Part shown: piece after piece, positions 22,599-34,424 of the stretch | How the letters are laid out: every line of letters begins with the position of its first letter | How positions within the stretch are numbered: position 1 is the first letter of the stretch | Source of the DNA: Afipia sp. 1NLS2 | Lineage (GTDB): Bacteria; Pseudomonadota; Alphaproteobacteria; Rhizobiales; Xanthobacteraceae | Length of the DNA: 64,000 nucleotides | Assembly (NCBI RefSeq): GCF_000178995.1 | Contig: NZ_ADVZ01000004.1 | Location: 62,001 to 126,000 of the forward strand | Reading direction: 5' to 3' | Translations under genes and position numbers: made by a program | Notes under the pieces: generated by a model | Databases searched by the model: none | The model's input: only the letters and a program-made list of their open reading frames with translations | What the model was told of the DNA's origin: nothing

Positions 22599-23447
22599 AT
22601 GAGCGATCCGCTGGTCTCGACATCATGGCTGCGTGAACATCTCATCGATTCCGATGTCAGGATCGTCGACGCGGCCTACCGGATGCCGGCGATGCGGCCG
22701 CCGACGGCAGCCGAGGAATATGCCGCGCGGCATATTCCGGGCGCGGTGTTCTTCGATGTCGATGTGATCGCGGATCGCACCAGTTCGTTGCCACACATGT
22801 TGCCGAAGGCCGATCAGTTCGCGCGCGATGTCGGCGGGCTCGGCATCGGCAATGACGATCTCGTGGTGATCTACGATCGCGGCGACTACATGGGCGCGCC
22901 GCGCGCGTGGTGGATGTTCGGCGTGTTCGGTCATGATCGCGTCAAGGTGCTGGACGGCGGATTGAAGAAATGGATCGCCGAAAGCGGCGCGGTCGAGAGC
23001 GCTTCGGTGACGCCTGCGCCGAAAACCTTTCAGGCACGGCTCAATGACAAGCGCGTGCGTAGCCTTGAAGATGTGCGGAAGAATGTCGAAGCGCGCGCCG
23101 AGCAGGTGATCGATGCACGCTCGCGCGAACGCTATGAAGGCACCGCGCCCGAGCCCTGGCCGGGGCGCCGCTCGGGCCGGATTCCCGGCAGCCTCAACGT
23201 GCCGTTCACCGATCTGATCGATCCGGCGACAGGCGAGATGCGTCGCGTGAGTGAGTTGCAAAAGATTTTCAGTGCGGCCCATGCCGATCTCGCGCGCCCC
23301 ATCGTCACCTCCTGCGGATCGGGCGTGACGGCGGGTGTGCTGTCGCTCGCGCTGGCGCGCCTTGGCGTGGACAGCGCGCTTTATGACGGCTCATGGGCGG
23401 AGTGGGGATTACCCGACGGGCCGCCGGTCGCAACCGGCAAGCCTTGA
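22599..23447 (+). CDS. sseA: 3-mercaptopyruvate / thiosulfate sulfurtransferase
   Basis: 282 aa, two tandem rhodanese domains. The N-terminal one is inactive-type (RHIPGAVFFDVDVIADRTS). The C-terminal one has the active loop VTSCGSGVTAGVLSLALA near residue 232; CG[ST]GVT is the mercaptopyruvate-type loop, so mercaptopyruvate is the likelier donor than thiosulfate. ERYEGTAPEPWPGRRSGRIP is also typical of the family. The ATG at 22599 is preferred over the one at 22593 because it has GAGGATTG upstream at the usual spacing. It is the last gene of the VWA-rhodanese-sseA run. Confidence 0.93.
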   Translation: MSDPLVSTSWLREHLIDSDVRIVDAAYRMPAMRPPTAAEEYAARHIPGAVFFDVDVIADRTSSLPHMLPKADQFARDVGGLGIGNDDLVVIYDRGDYMGAPRAWWMFGVFGHDRVKVLDGGLKKWIAESGAVESASVTPAPKTFQARLNDKRVRSLEDVRKNVEARAEQVIDARSRERYEGTAPEPWPGRRSGRIPGSLNVPFTDLIDPATGEMRRVSELQKIFSAAHADLARPIVTSCGSGVTAGVLSLALARLGVDSALYDGSWAEWGLPDGPPVATGKP

Positions 23448-23495
23448 TAATTCAAGCAATGATCGACTGAGCGGTTGCTTCGCGCGGTGATGACT

Positions 23496-24158
23496 CTATC
23501 GGCGCGGCGGAAGGGTGCTGGCAACGGTCGGCGCAGGTGCTGCCGCGGTTGTAGCCGCCGGGGCGAACAGCGGGAAAAAGCTTTGCTCCACGGGTGGCGG
23601 CGGGGCCGGGCGAACAATGCGGCGGCGGTAATGATGATGCGCACGGGCGCGCGCACGCGCCTTGGCGCGGATCGCGGCGCGCTTCCGTGCGACGGCTCTG
23701 GTCTTGATGGCTGATACCGGTGCCGCCGCAGGCTTGGCTGCGGGTTGTGGCTGGGCCTCGATGCTGGCCGTGGTGATGGCATCGGTCAAAGGAATTGATG
23801 GCGGGTCCGGAATGACGATGCGCGGAATGGCCGCTTCGTCTTCAGGCGTGGCCGTTTCGGCTTCCGTAATAAGAGGAGTGGGCGCAGGGGTCGGAGCTGG
23901 GGCCAGAACCGGGTCTACCGGCTGCGAGGCTGGCGGCTCGGCAAGTGGTGGTTCAGCGGGTGGTGGCTCAACCTGCAACACCGCAAGCGTCGGCGTCTCG
24001 ACGACGAAGCTGGAGACGGGGGTCTGCAGATTCCGCAGCGGGGCCGCGGCAAATTCCTCATGAGTCGCGCGCAGAAATGCCGCTGCACCCAGACCGAAAA
24101 CCAGCACGGATGCCGCAAGGGCCACTATGATCGCCAAAAGCCGGAACCCGGGAAGCAT
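23496..24158 (-). CDS. single-pass membrane protein with Pro/Ala-rich and Arg/Lys-rich tail, unknown
   Basis: 220 aa from the ATG at 24158, where a clear membrane anchor begins: RLLAIIVALAASVLVFGLGA. The rest is low complexity: Pro/Ala/Glu repeats (EPPPAEPPLAEPPASQP), a stretch of VIPDPPSIPLTDAITTAS, then a very basic run (KRAAIRAKARARARAHHHYR) and a Pro-rich end. Probably anchored in the inner membrane with an extended periplasmic tail. The frame extends to 24437, but that part lacks a start signal. I recognise no family. It is convergent with sseA and divergent from the L,D-transpeptidase, so a cell-envelope role is possible but unproven. Confidence 0.7.
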   Translation of the reverse strand: MLPGFRLLAIIVALAASVLVFGLGAAAFLRATHEEFAAAPLRNLQTPVSSFVVETPTLAVLQVEPPPAEPPLAEPPASQPVDPVLAPAPTPAPTPLITEAETATPEDEAAIPRIVIPDPPSIPLTDAITTASIEAQPQPAAKPAAAPVSAIKTRAVARKRAAIRAKARARARAHHHYRRRIVRPAPPPPVEQSFFPLFAPAATTAAAPAPTVASTLPPRR

Positions 24159-24474
24159 GGTGCAATCGTGTCCTGCCAGCAGAGCGCGAAATCGAGAACC
24201 AAAGTCCTTGCCTGAGCGATGGGTGATGGGCCATGCGGCCTGTGGCCCAAAAACTACCGTCGAATCAGGATGATCCAAGGATAGCCCCGGATCGGCAGGC
24301 GCGCCGCCGAAAACCCCCGCAGGGCCCGAATTCACGGTGGATAGCGATTTTGTGTTCCCGAATGTCGCAAAAAAGTCAGCACAGGCAGGCTTTTTTGGTT
24401 CATGTCTTGAATGTGCCGCTATCGTGAGCGATTGCATTAACGATACGGTGTTCGCTTCGCACTATCATAGGGGC

Positions 24475-25614
24475 ATGATGTCCAATCGCCTTTCGACGAG
24501 CCTTCTGGTGCTGGCCGCAAGCATGGCCGGAGTTCCAGCCACGCAGGCTCAGACCTATCAGCAGCCCGGCTATTATGGGCAGCAGCAGCCCGATCCCTAC
24601 CAGCAGAACCGCGCGCCGGATTTCGACCGCGTCGGCGATCGCGGCGACGGCTCGCTCTCGCCGCCCGGTTTCCAGCAGCCCGGTCCGCCGCAGCCCGGCT
24701 ATCAGTCATCTTCCGCGCAGCAGCCTGCCTACCCGCAGGGGCCGATCCTGTCGCCGGACGATCCGCGCTACGGCCGTCCGCCGGGTGCGCCGCCGCTGAA
24801 TTACTCCAACAACGGCCAGCAGGGGGCGCCGCAGCCGCAGAACGCCTCGGGTTACGATAATCCGCGTCCGCCCGGCAGCGTCGATGCATCCGGTGCGCAG
24901 CGCCCGGCAGTCGATTCGCAAGGCCGTCCGATGACGGTCGCCGTCTTGCCGGCCGAGGACCAGCCGGAAACCGGCCCCCGTCAGGAATTGTCGCCGCGCC
25001 TGCGCCGTCAGGAGGTCAACTACCAGACCAAGGAGCCCGCGGGCACGATCATCGTCGATACCGCGAACACGCAGCTTTATTACATCCTCGGCCATGGCCG
25101 GGCGATCCGCTACGGTGTGCGCGTGGGACGTGACGGCTTCACCTGGACCGGCGTGCAGAAGATCACCCGCAAGGCCGAGTGGCCCGATTGGCATCCGCCG
25201 CCAGAGATGATCGAGCGTCAGCCCTATCTGCCGCGCTTCATGGCCGGCGGCGACGGCAACCCGCTCGGCGCGCGCGCCATGTATCTCGGCAATACGGTGT
25301 ACCGCATTCATGGCACCAACCAGCCGTCGACGATCGGCAAGTTCGTCTCCTCGGGCTGCATCGGCATGCTGAACGAGGACGTCGAGGATCTGTTCGATCG
25401 CGTCAAGGTCGGCACCCGCGTCGTGGTGTTGCCGGGCGGTCCGCCGCCGGCGGTTGCGACGGCTCAGCCCGCCGCCGGTACGGCCGGTTATGGCCCGTCC
25501 GCCAGCGCCGCGCCGCAAGGCTCGGCCGGCAATGGTGCTGCCGCCAACATCGGCGTTCCCAATCAGGGGCCGACGGTGGTGCCGCCGCTGCCAAGCCCGG
25601 TGACGGTGCGCTGA
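24475..25614 (+). CDS. exported L,D-transpeptidase (ErfK/YbiS family)
   Basis: 379 aa from the ATG at 24475 (an ATG follows directly). A signal peptide SNRLSTSLLVLAASMAGVPA ends near TQAQ. Then come about 150 residues rich in Gln, Pro, Gly and Tyr, and then the YkuD catalytic domain: GTIIVDTANTQLYYILGHG, YRIHGTNQPSTIGKFVSSG, and the catalytic Cys in SGCIGMLNEDVEDL near residue 295. Such enzymes make 3-3 crosslinks in peptidoglycan or attach lipoproteins to it in the periplasm. The Pro/Gln-rich linker may span the peptidoglycan layer. A short Pro/Ala-rich tail follows the domain. It ends in a shared terminator with gdhA. Confidence 0.95.
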   Translation: MMSNRLSTSLLVLAASMAGVPATQAQTYQQPGYYGQQQPDPYQQNRAPDFDRVGDRGDGSLSPPGFQQPGPPQPGYQSSSAQQPAYPQGPILSPDDPRYGRPPGAPPLNYSNNGQQGAPQPQNASGYDNPRPPGSVDASGAQRPAVDSQGRPMTVAVLPAEDQPETGPRQELSPRLRRQEVNYQTKEPAGTIIVDTANTQLYYILGHGRAIRYGVRVGRDGFTWTGVQKITRKAEWPDWHPPPEMIERQPYLPRFMAGGDGNPLGARAMYLGNTVYRIHGTNQPSTIGKFVSSGCIGMLNEDVEDLFDRVKVGTRVVVLPGGPPPAVATAQPAAGTAGYGPSASAAPQGSAGNGAAANIGVPNQGPTVVPPLPSPVTVR

Positions 25615-25635
25615 GCGTATCTTCTGAAATCTGAA

Positions 25636-25671
25636 AAAAGGGGCTGGCTCGACATCGAGCCAGCCCCTTTT
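25636..25671. terminator. bidirectional terminator between L,D-transpeptidase and gdhA
   Basis: Perfect 17-bp stem AAAAGGGGCTGGCTCGA with its complement around a 2-nt core, flanked by A and T runs. It can serve the plus-strand transpeptidase gene and the convergent gdhA. Confidence 0.9.
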
Positions 25672-25695
25672 CTTTTCGCGCGATATTTTGCGGCG

Positions 25696-27039
<1,344 letters not shown>

Positions 27040-27520
27040 TTAATCCTTCACCTGTGAGTTCTCAGACACGACAGCATGCAGCCGCTCTCGAAGGCGGACC
27101 TCGCGAGTGTTGGATGATGTCGTTTGCGCCCGGCGCGCAAAATCGTGGTAGGAGGCGCGGGAAGCAGCGTCAATCGCTGAAAAGCGCGTGCGACATTCTG
27201 CGCGCTTGACGCTCATCGCTCCGTCCGGAGCGGCGAGGCGACCGGAAACTTCACTCCCGGTCCGCGCCCGTTCGAGCCGATCTGGATCGGGCACGGAACT
27301 TCGCCTTCGCGTGCGCGCGATGGCATGCGCCAAAGCAATGCCGCGGGATTGCCTGAAACGCGATTTGCGGTGGGAAAGTACTGAAAAACCTGACGTTCGA
27401 ACACTTACGAGAGCGAACGAAGGCAGCCGATGGTTGCCCTTTTCGGCCCGTCCCATTACATCAGCAGCAAGTAAAAATTCCCGCATAGGTTGGCTTCCCG
27501 AGAGGCTTTGAAGGATCACG
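27040..27520. other. divergent promoter region of gdhA and ettA
   Basis: 481 bp without a convincing gene. Several short frames cross it on both strands but none has a good ribosome site or family resemblance. It must carry the promoters of gdhA (minus) and ettA (plus). The ettA Shine-Dalgarno GAAGGAT lies just before 27521. No repeat or riboswitch was recognised. Confidence 0.4.
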
Positions 27521-29170
<1,650 letters not shown>

Positions 29171-29178
29171 GTTCGATC

Positions 29179-29949
29179 ATGGCTGACTGGGACGCGCGCC
29201 AATATCTCAAATTCGAGGATGAACGCACGCGCCCGTCGCGCGATCTGCTCGCGCAGATTCCATTGACCGCGCCGCGGCATGTGGTCGACATCGGCTGCGG
29301 GCCGGGAAATTCCACCGAGCTTCTGGTGCAACGCTGGCCCGACGCGACGGTCACCGGCATCGACACCTCCGCCGATATGCTGCGGCAGGCGCGGGAGCGT
29401 CTGCCGAACGTCGAGTTCATCGAGACCAATGTTTCGCACTGGAAACCGCCGGCGGACGCCGACGTGCTGTTCGCGAACGCGATCTTCCAGTGGGTGCCGG
29501 ATCATCTTGGGCAACTGAAAAGGCTGCTCTCGGCGTTGCCGCAGGGCGGCGTGCTCGCGGTGCAGATGCCGGACAATCTCGCCGAGCCGACGCATGTGCT
29601 GATGCGCGAGGTGGCGCTGGATGGGCCTTGGCGCGACGCTCTTTCGGATGTCACCAGGCTGCGCGACATACTCCCGTCACCGCGCGTCTATTACGATGCC
29701 TTGCAGCCGCTGTGCTCGCGGTTCGAGCTTTGGCACACGGGTTACAATCACGTCCTCAACGATGCGACCGAGATCGTCGAATGGGTCAAGGGAACTGGGC
29801 TGCGGCCGTTCCTCGATCCGCTTGAAGTGCCTCAGCGCAAGGAGTTCCTCGCGCAATATACCGCGCGCGTGGCGGCGAGCTATTTGCCGCAGCAGGATGG
29901 CAAGGTGCTGCTGCATTTCCCGCGTCTGTTTCTGGTCGCGGTGCGCTGA
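29179..29949 (+). CDS. tam: trans-aconitate 2-methyltransferase
   Basis: 256 aa from the ATG at 29179. A SAM-dependent class I methyltransferase: [20 protein letters not shown] (SAM-binding GxGxG), [20 protein letters not shown], then [15 protein letters not shown], a segment typical of Tam. The enzyme methylates trans-aconitate, a by-product that inhibits the TCA cycle. The start is [20 protein letters not shown], nearly diagnostic of the family. The frame open to 29065 overlaps ettA and is not the real start. Probably co-transcribed with ettA (8-nt gap). Confidence 0.95.
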   Translation: MADWDARQYLKFEDERTRPSRDLLAQIPLTAPRHVVDIGCGPGNSTELLVQRWPDATVTGIDTSADMLRQARERLPNVEFIETNVSHWKPPADADVLFANAIFQWVPDHLGQLKRLLSALPQGGVLAVQMPDNLAEPTHVLMREVALDGPWRDALSDVTRLRDILPSPRVYYDALQPLCSRFELWHTGYNHVLNDATEIVEWVKGTGLRPFLDPLEVPQRKEFLAQYTARVAASYLPQQDGKVLLHFPRLFLVAVR

Positions 29950-30066
29950 AGCGTTCCGGCGGCGGAAAAAGCCGTCGCGGCGGAGGGCTGGCGAAGCGCG
30001 GGGATGGCGAATCTGGCATGATTCCCTTCTGAGATTCGTCCTGAACCTGCCGGAGCCAGTCCCATC

Positions 30067-30663
30067 ATGTCGCTGACCCCAGAGACGCCGCTGCCACCCA
30101 AGGGGGTGGGCCTGCGTCCGATCCCGATGCTGATCTTCAGTTCGCGCTGGCTGCAATTGCCGCTCTATATCGGGTTGATCGTTGCCCAGTGCGTCTATGC
30201 CATTCTCTTTTTGAAAGAGCTTTGGCATTTGATGAGCCACTCGTTCGATTTTACCGAGCAGCAGATCATGCTGGTGGTGCTCGGGTTGATCGACGTGGTG
30301 ATGATCTCGAACCTTCTGGTGATGGTGATCGTCGGCGGCTACGAGACGTTCGTGTCGCGTCTTAATCTTCAGGGCCATCCGGATGAACCGGAGTGGTTGA
30401 GCCATGTCAACGCCAGCGTGCTCAAGATCAAGCTCGCGATGGCGATCATCGGCATTTCCTCGATTCATCTGTTGCGCACCTTCATCGAGGCGGGCAACCT
30501 CGGCGGTGTCGGGCGGACCACCAACTACACGACCGAAGGCGTGATGTGGCAGACCATCATTCATGTCGTGTTCGTGCTCTCCGCGCTGGGCATCGCGTGG
30601 GTCGATCGCATTTCGGCTGGACTCGAGGGCACCGGCGAGGAAGCCGGTCACGCGGCGCACTGA
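30067..30663 (+). CDS. UPF0114 / TIGR00645 family inner-membrane protein
   Basis: 198 aa with about four membrane segments: [40 protein letters not shown], a segment with [20 protein letters not shown], and [30 protein letters not shown] and [13 protein letters not shown] are conserved landmarks of the YqhA family. Function unknown. The stop is 11 nt upstream of the lytic transglycosylase TTG start, suggesting one transcript and perhaps an envelope role. Confidence 0.92.
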   Translation: MSLTPETPLPPKGVGLRPIPMLIFSSRWLQLPLYIGLIVAQCVYAILFLKELWHLMSHSFDFTEQQIMLVVLGLIDVVMISNLLVMVIVGGYETFVSRLNLQGHPDEPEWLSHVNASVLKIKLAMAIIGISSIHLLRTFIEAGNLGGVGRTTNYTTEGVMWQTIIHVVFVLSALGIAWVDRISAGLEGTGEEAGHAAH

Positions 30664-30674
30664 GGGGACCGGGC

Positions 30675-31928
30675 TTGGCTGCAAGGACCATCAACCGTCG
30701 CGGCCTTGTGCTCGGCCTTTGTCTGGGTCTTGCTTTTTGTTTCGGCAGGCTGGGACCGGCCCATGCCGCCGATGACGGCTTCACGCGCTTCGTCGCCTCG
30801 CTCTGGCCGGATGCCGAGAAGGCCGGAGTCACGCGCGCGACGTTCGAGACGCAGACGCGCGACCTCAAACCCGATTACAAATTGCCGGACCTGATACTTC
30901 CGGGCCGCCCCAAGACCGGCGCGCCGTCGCAGGCCGAGTTCGTTCAGGTGCCAGCGGATTATGTGAAGGAAGCGCGGATCGCACGGCTCGCTGTCGATGG
31001 CCAGCAGCTTGCATCGAAATATCACGACACGCTCGCTGCTATCGAGCGCCGCTTCGGTGTGCCGGGCACGATTATCCTCGCGATCTGGGGCCGCGAAACA
31101 GATTACGGCCGCTACCAGTTGCCCTATGACGGGCTGACCGTGCTTGCGACGCAGGCCTATGTCGGCCGCCGCAAGGATCAGTATCGCAATGAGTTTATCG
31201 AAGCGCTGAAGCTGATCCAGCACGGCGACGTCACGCGCAAAGGCTTGCGGACGTCATGGGGCGGCGCGACGGGGCTGACACAATTCCTGCCGTCCGAGCT
31301 TGCCAAGCACGGCGTGGATTTCGACAAGGACGGACACATCAACATCTGGACCTCGGTGCCGGATGCGCTGGCGTCCGCCGCGCAGCAACTCGTCAACAAG
31401 GGCTGGCAGCGCGGCATCCGCTGGGCCTATGAGGTGAAGGCGCCGCCGCGCGCCGATTGCACCGAGGGCGTGCCTGAAGTGACGAAGCCGCTCGGCGAAT
31501 GGCTGCGCGAGGGCTTCGTGCCGGTTCGCGGACGTCAGTTGAGCGCGGCGGAAAAAGCGACGCCGGCCTCATTGTTGCAGGTCGAAGGAATTTACGGCCC
31601 GTCTTTCCTGGTGACGAAGAACTACTTCGTCATCAAGGAATACAATTTCTCCGATCTCTATGTGCTGTTCGTCGGCCACCTCAGTGACCGGATGAACGAC
31701 GGTCAACCCTTCGCAACGCCGTGGTCCGCGTCATCGCAATTGCGGACCACTGACGTCGAGGCGATGCAGAAGAAGCTCACCGAGATCGGGCTTTACGCCG
31801 ACAAGATCGACGGCAAGGCAGGCATGCTGACGCGCGCAGCCCTCGGCGCGTATCAGAAGCGCGCGGGATTGAAGGTCGATTGTTGGCCGAGCGAAAGTGT
31901 GCTGCGAGCGATGCAGACAGGGCGATGA
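30675..31928 (+). CDS. lytic murein transglycosylase (MltB type) with C-terminal peptidoglycan-binding domain
   Basis: 417 aa if translation starts at TTG 30675, which has GAGGGG 8 nt upstream. The frame has no ATG at a sensible place. A signal peptide RRGLVLGLCLGLAFCFGRLG ends near AHA. Then a GH103-like SLT domain: IWGRETDYGRYQLPYDGLTV with the catalytic Glu, and WGGATGLTQFLPSELAKHG. From about residue 355 a peptidoglycan-binding type 1 domain follows (EAMQKKLTEIGLYADKIDG). Periplasmic cleavage of peptidoglycan to 1,6-anhydro products, in turnover or remodelling. It probably shares the transcript of the UPF0114 gene. Confidence 0.93.
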   Translation: MAARTINRRGLVLGLCLGLAFCFGRLGPAHAADDGFTRFVASLWPDAEKAGVTRATFETQTRDLKPDYKLPDLILPGRPKTGAPSQAEFVQVPADYVKEARIARLAVDGQQLASKYHDTLAAIERRFGVPGTIILAIWGRETDYGRYQLPYDGLTVLATQAYVGRRKDQYRNEFIEALKLIQHGDVTRKGLRTSWGGATGLTQFLPSELAKHGVDFDKDGHINIWTSVPDALASAAQQLVNKGWQRGIRWAYEVKAPPRADCTEGVPEVTKPLGEWLREGFVPVRGRQLSAAEKATPASLLQVEGIYGPSFLVTKNYFVIKEYNFSDLYVLFVGHLSDRMNDGQPFATPWSASSQLRTTDVEAMQKKLTEIGLYADKIDGKAGMLTRAALGAYQKRAGLKVDCWPSESVLRAMQTGR

Positions 31929-31947
31929 TCCTCGCGCTGTTGCACGA

Positions 31948-32160
31948 TCAGTTGCAGACCTGAATGCTTCGGATGTGCCAGCCGTAACCATCCCACCAGC
32001 GCTCAGTGCCGAGGCGGCATCCCGGAACGACATAAACCCGCGGTGGCGGCACATAGACCGGCGCGCGGTTGTCAGGAAGGTCGGCGGCGAGGGCCGGCAT
32101 CGCACCGGCGAGCAAGCCCGAGACCGTTGCAAGGACGAACAAGGCGCACAGGGTTTTCAT
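31948..32160 (-). CDS. small exported protein with C-terminal WDGYGW motif
   Basis: 70 aa from the ATG at 32160; an ATG at 32166 is also possible. A signal peptide KTLCALFVLATVSGLLAGAM ends near ALAA. The mature part is short and Pro-rich (PVYVPPPRVYVVPGCRLGTE), followed by RWWDGYGWHIRSIQVCN at the very end. Two Cys remain in the mature protein and could pair. The C-terminus is clearly related to that of the gene just upstream (32292-32573). Function unknown; probably periplasmic or envelope-associated. Confidence 0.78.
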   Translation of the reverse strand: MKTLCALFVLATVSGLLAGAMPALAADLPDNRAPVYVPPPRVYVVPGCRLGTERWWDGYGWHIRSIQVCN

Positions 32161-32230
32161 GGGCATCACTCCTCGGGCTTCCCGCGGTGCTGCCATCGAA
32201 ACCTGAAATGTTTAAGGAGACTGGAATCAA

Positions 32231-32259
32231 AACACCCCGGCTGGTGAAGCCGGGGTGTT
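32231..32259 (-). terminator. terminator between the two WDGYGW genes
   Basis: Perfect 11-bp stem AACACCCCGGC / GCCGGGGTGTT with a 7-nt loop. On the minus strand it is followed by a TTTTG stretch. It ends the transcript of the upstream WDGYGW gene, so its downstream paralogue probably has its own promoter. Confidence 0.75.
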
Positions 32260-32291
32260 GGTATTCAAACTCTTAAACGGTCAGAGCCTGC

Positions 32292-32573
32292 TTAGTCGCA
32301 GATCTGAACGCGACGGACGCGCCAGCCGTAGCCATCCCAGAAGCGCTCACGGCGCCAGTAGCAGGGCGGACCCGCGACATAGGCCGGGCCGGGGCCGTAA
32401 TAGGCCGGCGGAGGGGCGGACGCGGCAGCGCCGCCAATGATGGCGCCTGCGGCGAGACCACCGAGGACGCCCGCAGCAACGGCTCCTCCGTCGCGCGCAC
32501 TTGCCGGCGCGGGCGCGAGGCTTGCTGCTGCAAGGGCGGCGGCCGCTGCGGCTGCCAGGATCATCTTCTTCAT
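32292..32573 (-). CDS. small exported Ala/Gly-rich protein with C-terminal WDGYGW motif
   Basis: 93 aa from the ATG at 32573 (AGGTGAAGCC upstream). A signal peptide KKMILAAAAAAALAAASLAP ends near ASA. A glycine/alanine-rich segment follows (VAAGVLGGLAAGAIIGGAAA) that could insert in a membrane like a glycine-zipper. Then a Pro/Tyr stretch (PPPAYYGPGPAYVAGPPCYW) and the end RRERFWDGYGWRVRRVQICD. It shares its last 20 residues in pattern with the neighbouring 70-aa protein. Similar proteins are common in Bradyrhizobium relatives, without known function. Confidence 0.82.
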   Translation of the reverse strand: MKKMILAAAAAAALAAASLAPAPASARDGGAVAAGVLGGLAAGAIIGGAAASAPPPAYYGPGPAYVAGPPCYWRRERFWDGYGWRVRRVQICD

Positions 32574-32862
32574 GGCTTCACCTTTCGAATTATGAACGGC
32601 CCGGACAACGGTCACCGCGCCTGAAGGTTGCACCGGACGCTTTGAATGGGGGCTGAACGGGCGCGCCTGCTTTCTGCCATGAACTTTTAGGCCGCGCAGC
32701 AAAAATCCGGGCATGTGGCCTTGGATTCTGCGTAAAGCCGCAAAATTCAGGAGAAATTCCAGATAATTAAATTGGCCTGGCCAAACTGGGGCGGCATCCC
32801 GGTGGACAGAAATTCTGGCCTCGAATGAGGGCGGAAGCGAATCTATCGAGGAATCGGGCCGA

Positions 32863-34188
32863 TTATATTTTTGATGCGGCCGGCGCGGGATGAGGCTGCT
32901 CCGCCTCGGCGGCAAAGCCTTTCGCCAGTGCGTGATACACGCCTTCCGTGCAGATCAGGCGCGAGGTTGCATGGCCGATCAGCGCCGCCGCCATCAGCGG
33001 CACGACCATCGCGTGATTGTCGGTCATCTCGGTGACGATCACGAAGGCGGTGATGGGCGCCTGCACGACGCCTGCGAAATACGACACCATCCCGAGCAGC
33101 ATCAGGGCGCTCAGGGCGGTGTCGTGAAACAGCGCCGCGACGTTGGCGCCAAGGCCTGCGCCAATGGCCAGCGAGGGCGAGAAGATGCCGCCCGGAATGC
33201 CGCCGATCGCGGCAAAGGTCGTTGCCAGGAATTTCAGGATGCCGAAGCTTTCCGGCAGGGGATGTCCGCCCTCGAGCGCTGCCTTCACCTGCGTATAGCC
33301 GGTGCCGTAAATCGTATCGCCTGACACGATCCCGCAGATCGCGACGGCGAAGCCGCAGGCCAGCGCGAACAGCAACGGATAGTTCTTGATAGCGTAGCCT
33401 GCAGGGTGGCGGATGCCGCGCGCCATCAGGATGAGGATGCGGCTGAAGACGCCGCCCGCGAGGCCGCCGACGACGCCGCACACCGGTACGGCAAGCCAGT
33501 CCATGCCCATGCGAAGGGTCGCGGGTGTGCTGCCGAAATAGGAGTAGTTGCCCATCAGCGAGAGCGACGTCAGACCGGCGGCGATCACAGCCGCGATGAT
33601 GAGGCTGCTGGTGCGCGTCTCGAAGGCGCGGCTCATTTCCTCGATGCCGAACACGATGCCCGCGAGCGGGGTGTTGAACGCCGCGGCGACGCCGGCAGCG
33701 GAGCCCGCGAGGATCAGGCCGGGCTGACGGCGCGGAGAAAACCGGCCGAGCGCGAACATGATCGATGCGCCAACCTGAACCGTCGGGCCTTCGCGTCCCA
33801 CCGATGCGCCGCAGATGAGGCCGAGCAGCGTCAGCAGCACCTTGCCGATGGCGATGCGGATCGACACCAGCGTGTTGCGCGCGGTCGGGTCGGTGAGGTG
33901 GCGCGCGGCGATGGCCTGCGGAATGCCGCTTCCCTGCGCGTTCTGGAAATATTTGTTGGTCAGATAGACCGACAGCATGAAGCCGAGCGGCGTGACGATC
34001 AGCGATGCGTAACGTTCTTTCGCGATCAGCCATGCGAATGCGATCTGGGCCTGATCGGAGAGCAACGCCAGCCCGACTGCCGCACCACCCACCGCGACGC
34101 CGCCCAGCAGGAAGATGGCGCGCCGCTGCCAGCGGGCGGAAAACACGCGGGCGTGCCGGACGTAACGGTTTCTTTGATACGGTGTCAT
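32863..34188 (-). CDS. clcB: ClC-family chloride channel / antiporter
   Basis: 441 aa with about ten or more membrane helices. All three ClC filter regions are present: AQGSGIPQAIAA, SVGREGPTVQVGAS (gating Glu present) and GGIPGGIFSPSLAIGAGLG. The Glu in IVFGIEEMSRAF corresponds to the internal proton-pathway Glu of ClC antiporters, which favours Cl-/H+ exchange over a pure channel. No C-terminal CBS domains. The symbol follows the E. coli-size paralogue and is tentative. Single gene. Confidence 0.92.
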   Translation of the reverse strand: MTPYQRNRYVRHARVFSARWQRRAIFLLGGVAVGGAAVGLALLSDQAQIAFAWLIAKERYASLIVTPLGFMLSVYLTNKYFQNAQGSGIPQAIAARHLTDPTARNTLVSIRIAIGKVLLTLLGLICGASVGREGPTVQVGASIMFALGRFSPRRQPGLILAGSAAGVAAAFNTPLAGIVFGIEEMSRAFETRTSSLIIAAVIAAGLTSLSLMGNYSYFGSTPATLRMGMDWLAVPVCGVVGGLAGGVFSRILILMARGIRHPAGYAIKNYPLLFALACGFAVAICGIVSGDTIYGTGYTQVKAALEGGHPLPESFGILKFLATTFAAIGGIPGGIFSPSLAIGAGLGANVAALFHDTALSALMLLGMVSYFAGVVQAPITAFVIVTEMTDNHAMVVPLMAAALIGHATSRLICTEGVYHALAKGFAAEAEQPHPAPAASKI

Positions 34189-34424
34189 GTTGGCGGTGCG
34201 TCGATGCTGAGGGGCACTGGCAGCCGAAAGAAATACGGCAAGGGTCCTACGATGGTCCTAATGCATCGTGCGTGCCAAAAACGCCATGCCGTTGGTGCCG
34301 ATCAGGCGATATTTTGGGCACGCTGTTTCATATCCCGAAACGAAGAAGGCTCCGAAGCTGTGCCGATTGCATCGCACAGCGCCGGAGCCCGGATCGACAG
34401 GCATCGCACAAGGCGATGCGGAAA

